A program made the position numbers and the translations under genes. Below, piece after piece: positions 25,234 to 34,445 of a stretch of 64,000 nt of DNA (positions are counted from its first letter, which is position 1; every line of letters begins with the position of its first letter). The stretch comes from Melioribacteraceae bacterium (GTDB lineage Bacteria; Bacteroidota; Ignavibacteria; Ignavibacteriales; Melioribacteraceae): the NCBI GenBank assembly GCA_035362835.1, contig DAOSDY010000001.1, forward strand, positions 310,001 to 374,000, in the 5' to 3' direction. The notes beneath the pieces are model-generated. The model saw nothing but the letters and a program-made list of their open reading frames with translations. It made no database searches and had not been told where the DNA came from.

Positions 25234-26986
25234 TTCTTTTTCTCAGCTTATTGAATAATTCGTTAATGTCCAGGATTATTATAACCGTACCATCCCCCAT
25301 AATAGAAGAACCAGCTATTCCGTCAATCTTCCCTAAATAATCACCCAAGGATTTAATAACAACTTCCTGCTGACCCACCAGCTGATCCACTTTAATTCCG
25401 AATCTTTTTTCAGCAATTCCAACTTCTACTATATACTGCCAACCGCTATCATTGTGACCGTTACCGTTATTACTAATCAACTCATCAAGCGAAATAATAG
25501 GGAGTATTGAATCTCTTAAGTGTACAACCTCCTTTCCGTTGATAGTTTCAATATCGCTTACACTCACTCTAAGAACTTCAATTACAGAATGGAGCGGAAT
25601 AACAAAAGTCTGACCGTGTGCTTTTACTATCATTCCGGAAATTATCGCAAGCGTTAAGGGGAGTCGTAAAATCATTGTTGTTCCCTTACCGACTTCGGAC
25701 TCAACAGAGATAGTACCTCTCAACTTTGCAACGTTAGTTTTAACCACGTCCATTCCGACCCCGCGTCCCGAAACGTTAGTAACCACTTCGGCAGTTGAAA
25801 ATCCGGGATGGAAAATAAGATTATATGCCTCCTGTCTGGAAAGTTCTTTTACTTTTTCACGGGAAATAAATCCTTTGGAAACGGCCTTCTCTTTAATCAT
25901 TTCCGGATCGATTCCCTTTCCGTCGTCGATTACTTTTATGGCAATATTATTTCCTTCATGTTCGGCCGAAAGTATTACTGTTCCTTTTCTTTTTTTACCT
26001 TTGGATTCTCTAACGTCAGGTGATTCAACTCCGTGATCAATTGCATTCCTTATCAGGTGCACAAGGGGGTCGTTGATTTCTTCAATCAGGTTTTTATCTA
26101 CTTCTGTTTCCTCGCCGTTAATTATCAATTCCACTTCCTTATTAAGGTCTTTGCACATGTCTCTAACGACCCTCGGGAAACGGTTAAAAACCTTACCTAT
26201 TTTAATCATTCGCAACTTCATAACAACAAGCTGGAGCTCACTCGTCATAAGGTCGATCTGTTTGGTTGCATCTCCAAGATCTTTAGCAAATACGCTTCCT
26301 TCGTTTTCGAGTGAATACTGTGAATTCAGCTGTGCAAGCCGGTTCCTGCCAAGCACAATTTCCGATGCAATATTAAGAAGAGCATCGAGCCGGTCGATAT
26401 CAACACGAATTGTATTATCAGCCTTTTTATTATCCTGGTGAACTTGCCTGATAGTGTTTTCTTTAACAGGTAAAACAGATTTAGTCACATCCGGTGTCAC
26501 AGATTCACCGATCTGAGCCTCTTCAATTATTTGAATCTCAGAATTGATTTCAGTCTGATCGGGTGAATTGATATTTTCATAAAGTGAAACAAGTTTTGCA
26601 ATCACATCTTCAACTTCAATCTCTTCATTCTTATCGTTCTCAATAACAAGGAGAAGTTCTTTAATTGTATCGTAACCGAGGATAATTCCATCCATCAGGG
26701 AGGAGGAAAGTTTGGCTTCACCTTTTCTAAGTTTATTAAGGATATCTTCGCATTTATGAGTAACCTCGGGCAGTTTTTCGAGTCCCAGGAATCCCGACGT
26801 CCCTTTTATAGTATGGAAAGAACGGAAGATCTTATTAAGCAGATCGACATCATCAGGGCTCTTCTCAAGAAGAATCAGGTCTACATCCAGCTTTTCCAGA
26901 ATTTCTTTTGTTTCGAGGAGAAAGCTCTCAACAATTTCCTTCATTTCGGGATCAACGAGCATCGGGTTTTGCATAATATTATCCAT
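25223..26986 (-). CDS. cheA: CheA, chemotaxis histidine kinase
   Basis: This 587-residue protein has an Hpt domain with SFHTIKG (H58), then a short charged linker (about residues 115-190). The P3 dimerisation helices, the P4 ATPase domain (N box HLIRNAIDHGVESP, G boxes DDGKGID and GRGVGMD) and the C-terminal CheW-like P5 domain follow. The linker is too short and too polar to hold the usual P2 CheY/CheB-binding domain, so this is a P2-less CheA. It phosphorylates the CheY proteins and CheB encoded beside it. It starts at the stop codon of the CheZ-like gene. Confidence 0.96.
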   Translation of the reverse strand: MDNIMQNPMLVDPEMKEIVESFLLETKEILEKLDVDLILLEKSPDDVDLLNKIFRSFHTIKGTSGFLGLEKLPEVTHKCEDILNKLRKGEAKLSSSLMDGIILGYDTIKELLLVIENDKNEEIEVEDVIAKLVSLYENINSPDQTEINSEIQIIEEAQIGESVTPDVTKSVLPVKENTIRQVHQDNKKADNTIRVDIDRLDALLNIASEIVLGRNRLAQLNSQYSLENEGSVFAKDLGDATKQIDLMTSELQLVVMKLRMIKIGKVFNRFPRVVRDMCKDLNKEVELIINGEETEVDKNLIEEINDPLVHLIRNAIDHGVESPDVRESKGKKRKGTVILSAEHEGNNIAIKVIDDGKGIDPEMIKEKAVSKGFISREKVKELSRQEAYNLIFHPGFSTAEVVTNVSGRGVGMDVVKTNVAKLRGTISVESEVGKGTTMILRLPLTLAIISGMIVKAHGQTFVIPLHSVIEVLRVSVSDIETINGKEVVHLRDSILPIISLDELISNNGNGHNDSGWQYIVEVGIAEKRFGIKVDQLVGQQEVVIKSLGDYLGKIDGIAGSSIMGDGTVIIILDINELFNKLRKRIES

Positions 26987-27750
26987 TATTTTGAGAACAA
27001 TTTGTCAATCTCATCCTGCGAAGTTTTCAGGTTTGAATCGAAAAGCTGATTAGCGAGTTCCTGTTTGTGAGTATTTTTTTCGTATCTGGCATCAGGATTA
27101 AAAGCTACATCATGGTTTGAATCAGAATCTTCCTCATTATCATTAAGTTCAGCAGGACTTTTGCGGCTCAGATCGCTCATCAGTTTAGAAAGACGCTTCT
27201 GAACCGACTGAATAAGGTGATTAACGGAAGCAAGCTGCTGGGAAGTAATATCCTGAACCTGAAGGGATAATGTAATATTATTGGAATCCGTTTCGATCTT
27301 ATTTACAATGCCTTCCATAAGGGTAACTTTTGTCTCAAGTTCATCTATACTTAGTCCCGTCTGTAATGAGCTGAATTCACCGTTCATATTTGCAAACTGA
27401 TTACCGAAATTTTCGAGTGCAACACGCTGATTAAAAAATCCGTTTTTGAGGTCAGCAAGTTCATTTTTAATTTTTGAGAGGTCCATCGACATAGAATCAA
27501 CAATATCCAGAATTTCGCTGGTTGCAATTTCGGTAGCATTGGTTACGCTGTTAATCTGGCTGGCAGCTTTAGGAATTTTACTTGCGCTGTCCTGAATGGA
27601 ATTATTTACATATTCCATTAGGGGAACTACATCTCGCATAAAATCGATTATGCTCTGAATTACGGGAACAATTTTCTGCCCGAATACGAAGAACGATTTA
27701 AGTTCTCCCAGTTTTTCAAAGACCTGATCCATTGATGAATTATTATCCAT
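26986..27750 (-). CDS. cheZ: CheZ-like CheY phosphatase
   Basis: This 254-residue protein is helical throughout and carries a LQVQDITSQQL motif. Its D167 and Q171 match the spacing of the catalytic Asp143 and Gln147 in E. coli CheZ (D-x-T-x-Q). The C-terminus ends SQDEIDKLFSK, like the CheY-P binding tail of CheZ and the FliM N-terminus. It would dephosphorylate CheY-P. Its place between cheY and cheA supports this. I chose the ATG at 27750, preceded by GGAG, over a GTG at 27771. CheZ is unusual next to a Bacillus-like flagellar operon, where CheC/FliY normally do this job. Confidence 0.85.
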   Translation of the reverse strand: MDNNSSMDQVFEKLGELKSFFVFGQKIVPVIQSIIDFMRDVVPLMEYVNNSIQDSASKIPKAASQINSVTNATEIATSEILDIVDSMSMDLSKIKNELADLKNGFFNQRVALENFGNQFANMNGEFSSLQTGLSIDELETKVTLMEGIVNKIETDSNNITLSLQVQDITSQQLASVNHLIQSVQKRLSKLMSDLSRKSPAELNDNEEDSDSNHDVAFNPDARYEKNTHKQELANQLFDSNLKTSQDEIDKLFSK

Positions 27751-27763
27751 TGAGATTCTCCGT

Positions 27764-28141
27764 TTAAGCACTTGCCATAATTTGATCGATTTTCTCCCTC
27801 AAAATCTGGGGAGTGAAAGGTTTTACAACATAATTATTTACCTTGGCCTGCAGAGCTTCTACGATATCCTCTTTAAGCCCTCTGGTAGTAACCATTAAAA
27901 TCGGGAGTTTTGCGAATTTATCGCTGGAGCGAATACTTCTAACCAATTCGAGTCCCGAAACTTCAGGCATATTCCAATCAGTTATAATAAAGTTAATCGA
28001 CTCATCGGAGGAAAGTTTTGAAAGAGCTTCTTTCCCGTCCCCCGCTTCAACAAACGCTTCGTACCCGATGGCTTTTAATGAGTTGGCAACAATTCTTCTC
28101 ATTGTTACCGAATCGTCTACAACAAGGAATTTAAGTGTCAT
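27764..28141 (-). CDS. cheY: CheY, chemotaxis response regulator
   Basis: This 125-residue single receiver domain has D9-D10, the phosphoacceptor D55 in the classical TDWNMP context, a conserved Thr in MVTTRG and the Lys in VKPF. These are the features of the CheY that binds FliM. It lies between a second receiver gene and cheZ. It is expected to be phosphorylated by CheA and dephosphorylated by CheZ. Confidence 0.93.
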   Translation of the reverse strand: MTLKFLVVDDSVTMRRIVANSLKAIGYEAFVEAGDGKEALSKLSSDESINFIITDWNMPEVSGLELVRSIRSSDKFAKLPILMVTTRGLKEDIVEALQAKVNNYVVKPFTPQILREKIDQIMASA

Positions 28142-28149
28142 TTTTACCT

Positions 28150-28515
28150 CTAGTTCAAATATTTAGCTACTTCGTAAATAACTCGTTTAGGATCAAACGG
28201 TTTTATTAAGTAAGAATTTGCACCGCATTCAAGCCCCCTCTGAATGTCATCGGTGCTGCCGAGAGACGACAGAACAATTATTGGAAGATCTTTGAATTCA
28301 ATATTCTCCCTGATTGAACTGATCAATTGAAATCCGTCAACATTTGGCATGTTCAGGTCGGTAATCACGAGATCGATTTTATTATTAGGAATTTTCTCTA
28401 AAGCTTCCATCCCGTCCGAACATGAAATAATTTCATATCCTTTAACAGTCAATGCCACTGAAACAAATTTGCGAATTGTGGGGGAATCATCTGCAACAAG
28501 AATTACCCTTTTCAT
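28150..28515 (-). CDS. Second CheY-like single-domain response regulator
   Basis: This 121-residue receiver domain has D9-D10, phosphoacceptor D53 in TDLNMP, and K-P in IKPFDP. It sits directly upstream of the more canonical cheY and downstream of cheR. It lacks the TDWNMP signature, so it may act as a phosphate sink, or regulate another target in the chemotaxis system, rather than be the main motor ligand. The division of labour between the two is inference. Confidence 0.88.
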   Translation of the reverse strand: MKRVILVADDSPTIRKFVSVALTVKGYEIISCSDGMEALEKIPNNKIDLVITDLNMPNVDGFQLISSIRENIEFKDLPIIVLSSLGSTDDIQRGLECGANSYLIKPFDPKRVIYEVAKYLN

Positions 28516-28523
28516 TGAATTTA

Positions 28524-29429
28524 CTACTCCTTTTTATATCCTACAGTTTTAGGAAAGCTAACAAGGTTGAAAGCTTTAGAGATACCCTGTAAAGTTTCCG
28601 AATACCCTATGAATAAATAACCACCCCTGTTAAGTGAATTATAAAGGTGATTAACTACTTTTATTTTTGATGCTGTATCGAAATAAATAAGAACATTTGC
28701 ACAGAAAATCAGATCGAAATTGATCATTGTTTTCATCATAAAATCATCGTACAGATTAAGAATTTTAAACGTTGCCATTTTTTTGATTTCAGGAGCAACT
28801 TCAAAAAGGCCTCCGTTATTTTTGAAATATTTTTTCAAATAGTACGGGGGTGTATTCCTTATTGAATAATCCTTGTAAACTCCCTGATTTGCGGTTTCGA
28901 TAATTGCAGAACTGATATCAGTACCGATAATCTCGATTTCCATATTGGGATACTTCGGTTTAACAAGATCCTGAAATACCATTGCGATAGAATAAGCTTC
29001 TTCGCCGGACGAACTTGCGGCGCTCCAGATTCTTAGTTTATTCCTGTTAAGGATTGTCCTATTTGCTATAAGGGCCGGGAATATTTGGGAAACCAGAGCA
29101 TCCAATTGTGGCTGGTTCCGGAAAAAGAATGTTTCGTTGATGGTAATTGCTTCGTAAAAGTACCTTTTTTCTTCAGAGAAGCCCGATCCACACGATTTTA
29201 AAATCGCAAAATATTCTTCAAAACTTTTTAGACCCAGGAATGTAATCCTTCTCTGAAGACGGCTCTCCAGCAGATATTTTTTATTATCCTGGAAATAAAT
29301 TCCCGTACTGTCGTATATATACTTTCTTATCTCCTGAAATAACGAAATAGACATAAACATCTGCTTGGGTAGAGATGGATTCATGCTCCTGCTTAAATCC
29401 GGCAATTTCAATTCTGTAATTTGATTCAT
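28524..29429 (-). CDS. cheR: CheR, chemoreceptor methyltransferase
   Basis: This 301-residue protein has the CheR N-terminal helical domain (about residues 30-100, with SRLQRRITFLG) and the SAM-dependent methyltransferase domain. Motifs are RIWSAASSSGEEAYSIAM (about 137-154), IIGTDISSAIIETA and FDLIFCANVLIYF. It methylates glutamates on chemoreceptors. No ribosome-binding site is obvious before the chosen ATG, and an internal ATG 15 codons downstream is possible. It is the second gene of the che operon. Confidence 0.95.
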   Translation of the reverse strand: MNQITELKLPDLSRSMNPSLPKQMFMSISLFQEIRKYIYDSTGIYFQDNKKYLLESRLQRRITFLGLKSFEEYFAILKSCGSGFSEEKRYFYEAITINETFFFRNQPQLDALVSQIFPALIANRTILNRNKLRIWSAASSSGEEAYSIAMVFQDLVKPKYPNMEIEIIGTDISSAIIETANQGVYKDYSIRNTPPYYLKKYFKNNGGLFEVAPEIKKMATFKILNLYDDFMMKTMINFDLIFCANVLIYFDTASKIKVVNHLYNSLNRGGYLFIGYSETLQGISKAFNLVSFPKTVGYKKE

Positions 29430-29435
29430 AGCCCG

Positions 29436-30842
29436 TTATTTTGAAATAGGATAGATTTCATTAATATTTTGATTATTAAGTAATTCCTGTACTCTTTCTT
29501 TTATCATATCCTCGCCATCTTCGGATAATTTCATCAGAGCCTCTTTAGCAGTACTGTTGTTTATGAATTCCAACAGTTCGACAAGCCGTAACCGGTTCCA
29601 TATATTCTCATCACTAATCATCGATTCAATAAATAAAAGAGCCGATTCGCTATCGAGAAGAAACAGGATCTCCATGCTGGATCTTCTGACTTCTTCGTCA
29701 TGGTGATTCAGGAATTCACTTGTAGTATGGATCATGTTTCTTTTTTGAATTAGAGTAAGATCGCTAGTTTCAATTTCGGAAATAAGGTAAGACAATAAAG
29801 AATAGAAGAGATTGAGAACCTGCTTCAGTTTATCAGTACAATTACTCAGAATTCTTTGATATTCCTCGAAAAAGTATTCCGGATTTCTATAAATCTTGGT
29901 TCGTATAATTTCATCCAGTTCATCATCGTCCCCGAGAAACTTAAGACTTTCTACAAGTATGTCTTTGTCATTAAAAACATTTATAAGTGATAGAGCTGTT
30001 TTTTTATGTTCGGGGGCACCTTCCTGCAGCGTATACATCAGGAGATTTTTCATCTTATCGTCGAAAGGAATATCCAGGCTGTATTTTTCTTTTAGAATAA
30101 AAAGAGAAGTAATGAGAGGCCAGACAAGAGGCCCATGAATGTTCGGGACCTGTTCCAGCAGGAAGAAATAAGTATCCACATCGCCAACAAAGCCGAGGCT
30201 TTCAAGAATAGAATATTTTGTTAAATCGTCTTCTTTTAGAAATTTTTCGAGAAGGAAGCTGCATGCTTTCTGCGAGCCGATTTTGCCGAGGGCTTCCACA
30301 ATAAAGGGTTTGTACAACTCGCTCCTGTCGTATAAAAGCTGCAGAATATCGATAGCTTCCTGGTTCCTGATATTTCCAAGTGCTTCTATGCAGGCAAGAA
30401 TAACGTTATCGTCTTCGGTCGATCCGAGAATTCCGAGAATGTGATCTGCCGTTTTATTGCTTCCGATAAGTCCAAGAATATCGATAATAAATTTCTGGTC
30501 GTCGCTGTTCTTTTCGCAATTGTAATCGATGAGGGTCTGAACCGATTTATGTCCAAGGGCAATCAGTAATTCTCCGGCCAGATTTCTAAGAGTAATATCC
30601 TTCGATGAAATGCAGCCGACCAGATAAACCGGAGCTTTATCGGGTTTATGAGTAAGAATTAATTGTGAAGCGGCATTTCTTACTCCTTTATCAGGATTAC
30701 TTACGGCATTACAGACGGATTCAACAAAATCATCAATTTTGTCCAGGTTCATTAGATAATCGAGTGCATCCAACAATGCTTCGGTTGACCGACTTGCAAG
30801 CAGATTAAGTATATCCGGTTTGCTCAATTTTTTTTCTTCCAT
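29436..30842 (-). CDS. HEAT-repeat protein heading the che operon
   Basis: This 468-residue protein is built from HEAT-like helical repeats, recognisable as recurring units such as GVRNAASQLILTHKPDKAP and EALGKIGSQKACSFLL, with conserved G-x-x-A/G positions every 30-35 residues. There is no membrane helix or catalytic motif. HEAT-repeat scaffolds mediate protein binding. It is the first gene of the sigma-28 driven che operon and the only one there without a standard chemotaxis role, so a link to receptor arrays or the motor is a reasonable guess. The ATG is 132 bases downstream of the predicted transcription start. Confidence 0.8.
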   Translation of the reverse strand: MEEKKLSKPDILNLLASRSTEALLDALDYLMNLDKIDDFVESVCNAVSNPDKGVRNAASQLILTHKPDKAPVYLVGCISSKDITLRNLAGELLIALGHKSVQTLIDYNCEKNSDDQKFIIDILGLIGSNKTADHILGILGSTEDDNVILACIEALGNIRNQEAIDILQLLYDRSELYKPFIVEALGKIGSQKACSFLLEKFLKEDDLTKYSILESLGFVGDVDTYFFLLEQVPNIHGPLVWPLITSLFILKEKYSLDIPFDDKMKNLLMYTLQEGAPEHKKTALSLINVFNDKDILVESLKFLGDDDELDEIIRTKIYRNPEYFFEEYQRILSNCTDKLKQVLNLFYSLLSYLISEIETSDLTLIQKRNMIHTTSEFLNHHDEEVRRSSMEILFLLDSESALLFIESMISDENIWNRLRLVELLEFINNSTAKEALMKLSEDGEDMIKERVQELLNNQNINEIYPISK

Positions 30843-30979
30843 ATAGCAGCTTCTATTTGTGCTCGGTTATTAATTCAATTAGTATGCCTAAAAAAGTATA
30901 CCATTATTGAATGAAAACAATTAATAATTGTAAATGTGTTTGTTTAATATTAGCCAGTTGCGAATTTTCCTCCAGATTA

Positions 30980-31006
30980 TTATCGGATGAATGATGAAAA
31001 GATTTA
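30980..31006 (-). promoter_or_regulatory. Sigma-28 (FliA) promoter of the che operon
   Basis: On the minus strand, TAAA is followed by exactly 15 bases and TCCGATAA, matching the flagellar sigma-28 consensus TAAA-N15-GCCGATAA at 11 of 12 fixed positions. It points towards the HEAT-cheR-cheY-cheZ-cheA-cheB operon, with a transcription start expected near 30974. The cognate factor fliA is encoded at 1356-1991. No transcript data were available. Confidence 0.8.
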
Positions 31007-31071
31007 ACAAAAAATTGTATTTTATACCTGCTATTTTTCTGTTTAGGGGGGATTTTGTTATTACCGCTTGA
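30991..31071 (+). CDS. Possible 26-residue upstream peptide overlapping the kinase start
   Basis: An ATG at 30991 opens a 26-codon frame (MMKRFNKKLYFIPAIF...) that is basic then hydrophobic and ends at 31071, inside the start of the kinase frame at 31055. It could be a leader peptide that couples translation, but there is no good ribosome-binding site and the region also holds the opposing sigma-28 promoter. It is listed as a low-confidence short ORF. Confidence 0.15.
   Translation: MMKRFNKKLYFIPAIFLFRGDFVITA
31045..31051 (+). promoter_or_regulatory. Ribosome-binding site that sets a TTG start
   Basis: The run AGGGGGG lies 3 bases before a TTG codon at 31055. No ATG exists in frame nearby, so this strong Shine-Dalgarno sequence decides the start of the sensor kinase gene. 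Confidence 0.6.
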
Positions 31072-32422
31072 AAACAACTCTAAAAAAAACTCTTTTCCTT
31101 CCGATAATACCTTTAGTAAAAGCCTGAAAAAGGACTTAAATAAGGACTGTTTGAGGACAGTTTATTCTTCCAATTTTTCTGCTGTGAATATGCTGAACAC
31201 TGATGAATTACAGAGTCTTTCTCAATCTGCGGATAACCTGGTCCTGCCACAGCACAGTGTGAGATTCTTGCAAAAAATCCTGAACTCAATAGAAATTGGA
31301 TTGATAATTTCCGATTCAAACGGTGATTTTGTTTACTGGAATAATACTGCCCTGGAACTTCTAGATTTGAACCTTGCTGATTTTACAAAACAGAATGTCT
31401 TCGATTTGATAAATCATATACAGAACAACAGTATATTCGATAATAATCTGAAGATTTCTTTGTCCTCGCTGGTTTATTCTGAAGATAAGCTTCTGAATAC
31501 CATAATCAGGTTTAAAAAGAAAAAAGAGATAGCCCTAAGGTCTCACCCGCTTTCTTCTTCACAGAGTATATACCGTCAGTGGATCTTCTGGGATATAACA
31601 GAAAAATCGGGCGCGGGTGTAATTCCGGATATCTTAACAGTTGAGGATGAGATTCAGCTTTATAAGCAAAAATCGATGATGGTCAGCAATATCAATACTT
31701 CACTTGAGAATAAAATTGAAAAGCTGATTAAAGAAAAAAACGAAAGAGAGATTCTGCTTTCAATTATTGCTCACGATCTTAAGAGCCCGTTTCAGGGAAT
31801 ACTCGGTACTTTTTCAGCATTAACTACATGTTTTGATGAACTGCCTGTTGACGAGATAAAAACTTATACAACATATGCGCATGCTTCTGTTAAAAGATTA
31901 TATTCACTTGTTGACGGTTTACTTGAATGGACGAGGCTTCTGTTAGGTCAGGTTAAGTTCAATCAGACACGATGCAACTTGAACTATATAATGATGAATG
32001 CTCTCAATTACTTCAAAACACAATATGAGACTAAAGAGATTCAAATAATAAATTCTATTGCAGATAATATTGAGATCCTCGGTGATGATAATATGATCAA
32101 TGCAATCTTCAGAAATCTTATATCGAACAGCATAAAATACTCCAACCGCAGAGGGACAATAACCCTATCGAGTGAGGTAAACAACGGATATGCAACAGTT
32201 TTAATAGCCGATCAGGGAACGGGAATAAGCGAAGAAATAAAGCACGATCTTTTTAAGCCCTCGGGCCATACGACTACTAAAGGGACAGAAGAAGAAGAGG
32301 GATCCGGATTCGGACTACTCTTATGCAAGGAAATGATGGAATGGCACAACGGTTCTATCAGTTTTGAAAGTCAGTCCGGCAAAGGAACAACATTTAGATT
32401 GAATTTTCCATTGTTAGCATAG
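31055..32422 (+). CDS. PAS-domain sensor histidine kinase
   Basis: This 455-residue cytoplasmic kinase has a polar N-terminus and one PAS domain (about residues 70-190). A coiled coil (about 200-235), a HisKA domain with IIAHDLKSPF (phosphoacceptor H240) and a HATPase domain (N box FRNLISNSIKYSN, G boxes ADQGTGIS and GSGFGLLL) follow. No membrane helix is present. It begins with TTG under a strong ribosome-binding site. It is followed 8 bases later by a hybrid kinase on the same strand, suggesting a two-gene phosphorelay. The signal is unknown. Confidence 0.9.
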   Translation: MLLPLENNSKKNSFPSDNTFSKSLKKDLNKDCLRTVYSSNFSAVNMLNTDELQSLSQSADNLVLPQHSVRFLQKILNSIEIGLIISDSNGDFVYWNNTALELLDLNLADFTKQNVFDLINHIQNNSIFDNNLKISLSSLVYSEDKLLNTIIRFKKKKEIALRSHPLSSSQSIYRQWIFWDITEKSGAGVIPDILTVEDEIQLYKQKSMMVSNINTSLENKIEKLIKEKNEREILLSIIAHDLKSPFQGILGTFSALTTCFDELPVDEIKTYTTYAHASVKRLYSLVDGLLEWTRLLLGQVKFNQTRCNLNYIMMNALNYFKTQYETKEIQIINSIADNIEILGDDNMINAIFRNLISNSIKYSNRRGTITLSSEVNNGYATVLIADQGTGISEEIKHDLFKPSGHTTTKGTEEEEGSGFGLLLCKEMMEWHNGSISFESQSGKGTTFRLNFPLLA

Positions 32423-32430
32423 ATGAAAAT

Positions 32431-34419
32431 ATGAGAAATCCAGAAGAAATAGTTCTCCAGAAAGGCGAGGTTTTTAAGAATCCTGAAAATCTCAGCAAAT
32501 TATTTCATTCGGCGTTTAACAATATTTCAGAGGCTATTGCGATAATTGAAGGGGAACAGATTCTTCTTTGCAATAATGCATTCAAAGCATTATTCGGATT
32601 TAAATTGTCCGAGGAATCCGCCAGCAGGTCGATACTCGAATTAATTTCAATAGATTACATAAATGATTTCAATACAAAACTGAAAGATTTAGTACAGGAT
32701 AAAAACTCGACAAGCCATTTTGATGTAAAGTGTTTGAGATGCAACTCTATTGAATTTGATTCCGAAGTTATTTTGAAATTGGAATTTGTTTCGGGTAAAC
32801 CGGTTATCTTCGCGACCTTTCACGATATAACAGAGAAAAAATCTCTCCAGGACCAGATAAATAAACTATCGTACGTCCTAGATAAATCCTCATCCGTGAT
32901 AATAATAACAAATCCTTCGGGAATTGTTGAATATACCAATCCGAAATTTACCGATGTAACGGGATTTTTCTTTGAAGAAGTATTCGGAAAACAGGTTAAT
33001 ATTTTTGGAGATGAAGATGTAACTGAAGTACAGGCAAACGAAGTCTGGTACAATATCCGCAACGGACATTCATGGAGAGGTGAAGTTAGAAACAGAAGAA
33101 AGAACGGGGAATACTATTGGGAATCGGTGTTTATATCACCGATTATGAACGAAAACGGGGACCTGAACCATATTTTATTCATGAAAGACGACCTTTCATT
33201 CAAAAAGGAAATGGAGCTTGAATTAAAAAGAGCTCTCGATTGTGCTGAAGAAGCTAATAAGCTCAAGTTTAATCTTCTCTCAAATATGAGTCATGAACTT
33301 CGAACTCCACTAACCGGAATCATCGGTTTTTCAAGTCTATTGCGGGATGAGTTGAGCGAAACCGATCACGTTGAAATAACAGATAAAATATTAAAGTCGA
33401 GCAAGCGACTGCTCGTTACACTTAACTCTGTCCTGAATCTGGCCGAAATTGAATCCGGTAATTACCCGATCAGTTTAACGGAATTCAATCTTGGTACATA
33501 TACAAGATACTTTCTTACAAATTACGATAAGACGGCATCCGAAAAGAATCTATCATTTGAAATCAATATACAGGACGACGAGATTAATGCGGTTGGAGAT
33601 GAAAATCTTTTCAAACAGATATTGATGCACATTGTAGATAATGCAATCAAATTTACGAATACAGGGGGTATAAGAATTGAAGTTACTTCCGGTGAGGACG
33701 ACCAGGGAAGTACTTCGGCCATAGTGAAAGTAATAGATACAGGTATCGGTATAAACATTGAGGATCAATCAAAGATATTCAGGGAATTCCGGCAGCTCAG
33801 CGAAGGAATCAGAAGAAATTTTGAAGGGAGCGGTCTCGGATTATCCGTAGCAAAAAAGATGATTAAATTGATGAAGGGAAATATTCTTGTAGAGAGCATT
33901 GTTAACAACGGATCGACTTTCAGTATTGTTCTCCCGGGAACAAAAAAGAGCCAGTTCGAGTCGGATCTTACCATTGCGGTTAAACCACCTAAAAATATTG
34001 AATTCCGGCGTACTCCTGTCAGTCCGAAAATTTCTACTCCCGGCAAAAAATTACCATACATATTAAGCATTGAAGATAATCTCTTAAACTCCGAATTAGT
34101 CAATCTTTTTCTGAAAAATCTTTTTAAAGTAGACAGTGCTAATAGTTATGCACAGGCTCTGGAAAAACTCCGGCTGAATAAATACGATGCCCTTTTAATC
34201 GACATAAATCTAGGTAACGGACCGAGCGGAATTGATGTTGCAAAGGCAATAAGAAATATGCCCGGGTACGAATTCACACCATTAGTTGCTTTAACCGGAT
34301 ACGCACTATTGAAAGATGAAAAATATCTCCTCCAGGAAGGATTCAATTATTATCTACACAAACCGTTCGACCGGGAAGATCTCATTAATACACTCAATAA
34401 AGCTCTCAAACTGAAGTAA
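32431..34419 (+). CDS. Hybrid PAS sensor kinase with C-terminal receiver
   Basis: This 662-residue protein has two PAS domains (about residues 20-140 and 145-260). A HisKA domain with MSHELRTPL (H288), a HATPase domain (about 395-510) and a C-terminal receiver with phosphoacceptor D591 follow. There is no membrane segment, so it senses an internal or redox-type signal. The second PAS, with VEYTNPKFTDVTGFFFEEVF, is of the redox-associated FAD or haem type by sequence style only. Output must pass to another protein, since no DNA-binding domain is present. It is the second gene of the operon begun at 31055. Confidence 0.9.
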   Translation: MRNPEEIVLQKGEVFKNPENLSKLFHSAFNNISEAIAIIEGEQILLCNNAFKALFGFKLSEESASRSILELISIDYINDFNTKLKDLVQDKNSTSHFDVKCLRCNSIEFDSEVILKLEFVSGKPVIFATFHDITEKKSLQDQINKLSYVLDKSSSVIIITNPSGIVEYTNPKFTDVTGFFFEEVFGKQVNIFGDEDVTEVQANEVWYNIRNGHSWRGEVRNRRKNGEYYWESVFISPIMNENGDLNHILFMKDDLSFKKEMELELKRALDCAEEANKLKFNLLSNMSHELRTPLTGIIGFSSLLRDELSETDHVEITDKILKSSKRLLVTLNSVLNLAEIESGNYPISLTEFNLGTYTRYFLTNYDKTASEKNLSFEINIQDDEINAVGDENLFKQILMHIVDNAIKFTNTGGIRIEVTSGEDDQGSTSAIVKVIDTGIGINIEDQSKIFREFRQLSEGIRRNFEGSGLGLSVAKKMIKLMKGNILVESIVNNGSTFSIVLPGTKKSQFESDLTIAVKPPKNIEFRRTPVSPKISTPGKKLPYILSIEDNLLNSELVNLFLKNLFKVDSANSYAQALEKLRLNKYDALLIDINLGNGPSGIDVAKAIRNMPGYEFTPLVALTGYALLKDEKYLLQEGFNYYLHKPFDREDLINTLNKALKLK

Positions 34420-34445
34420 TCAAAAAAAAATTTCATTTAAAAAGG

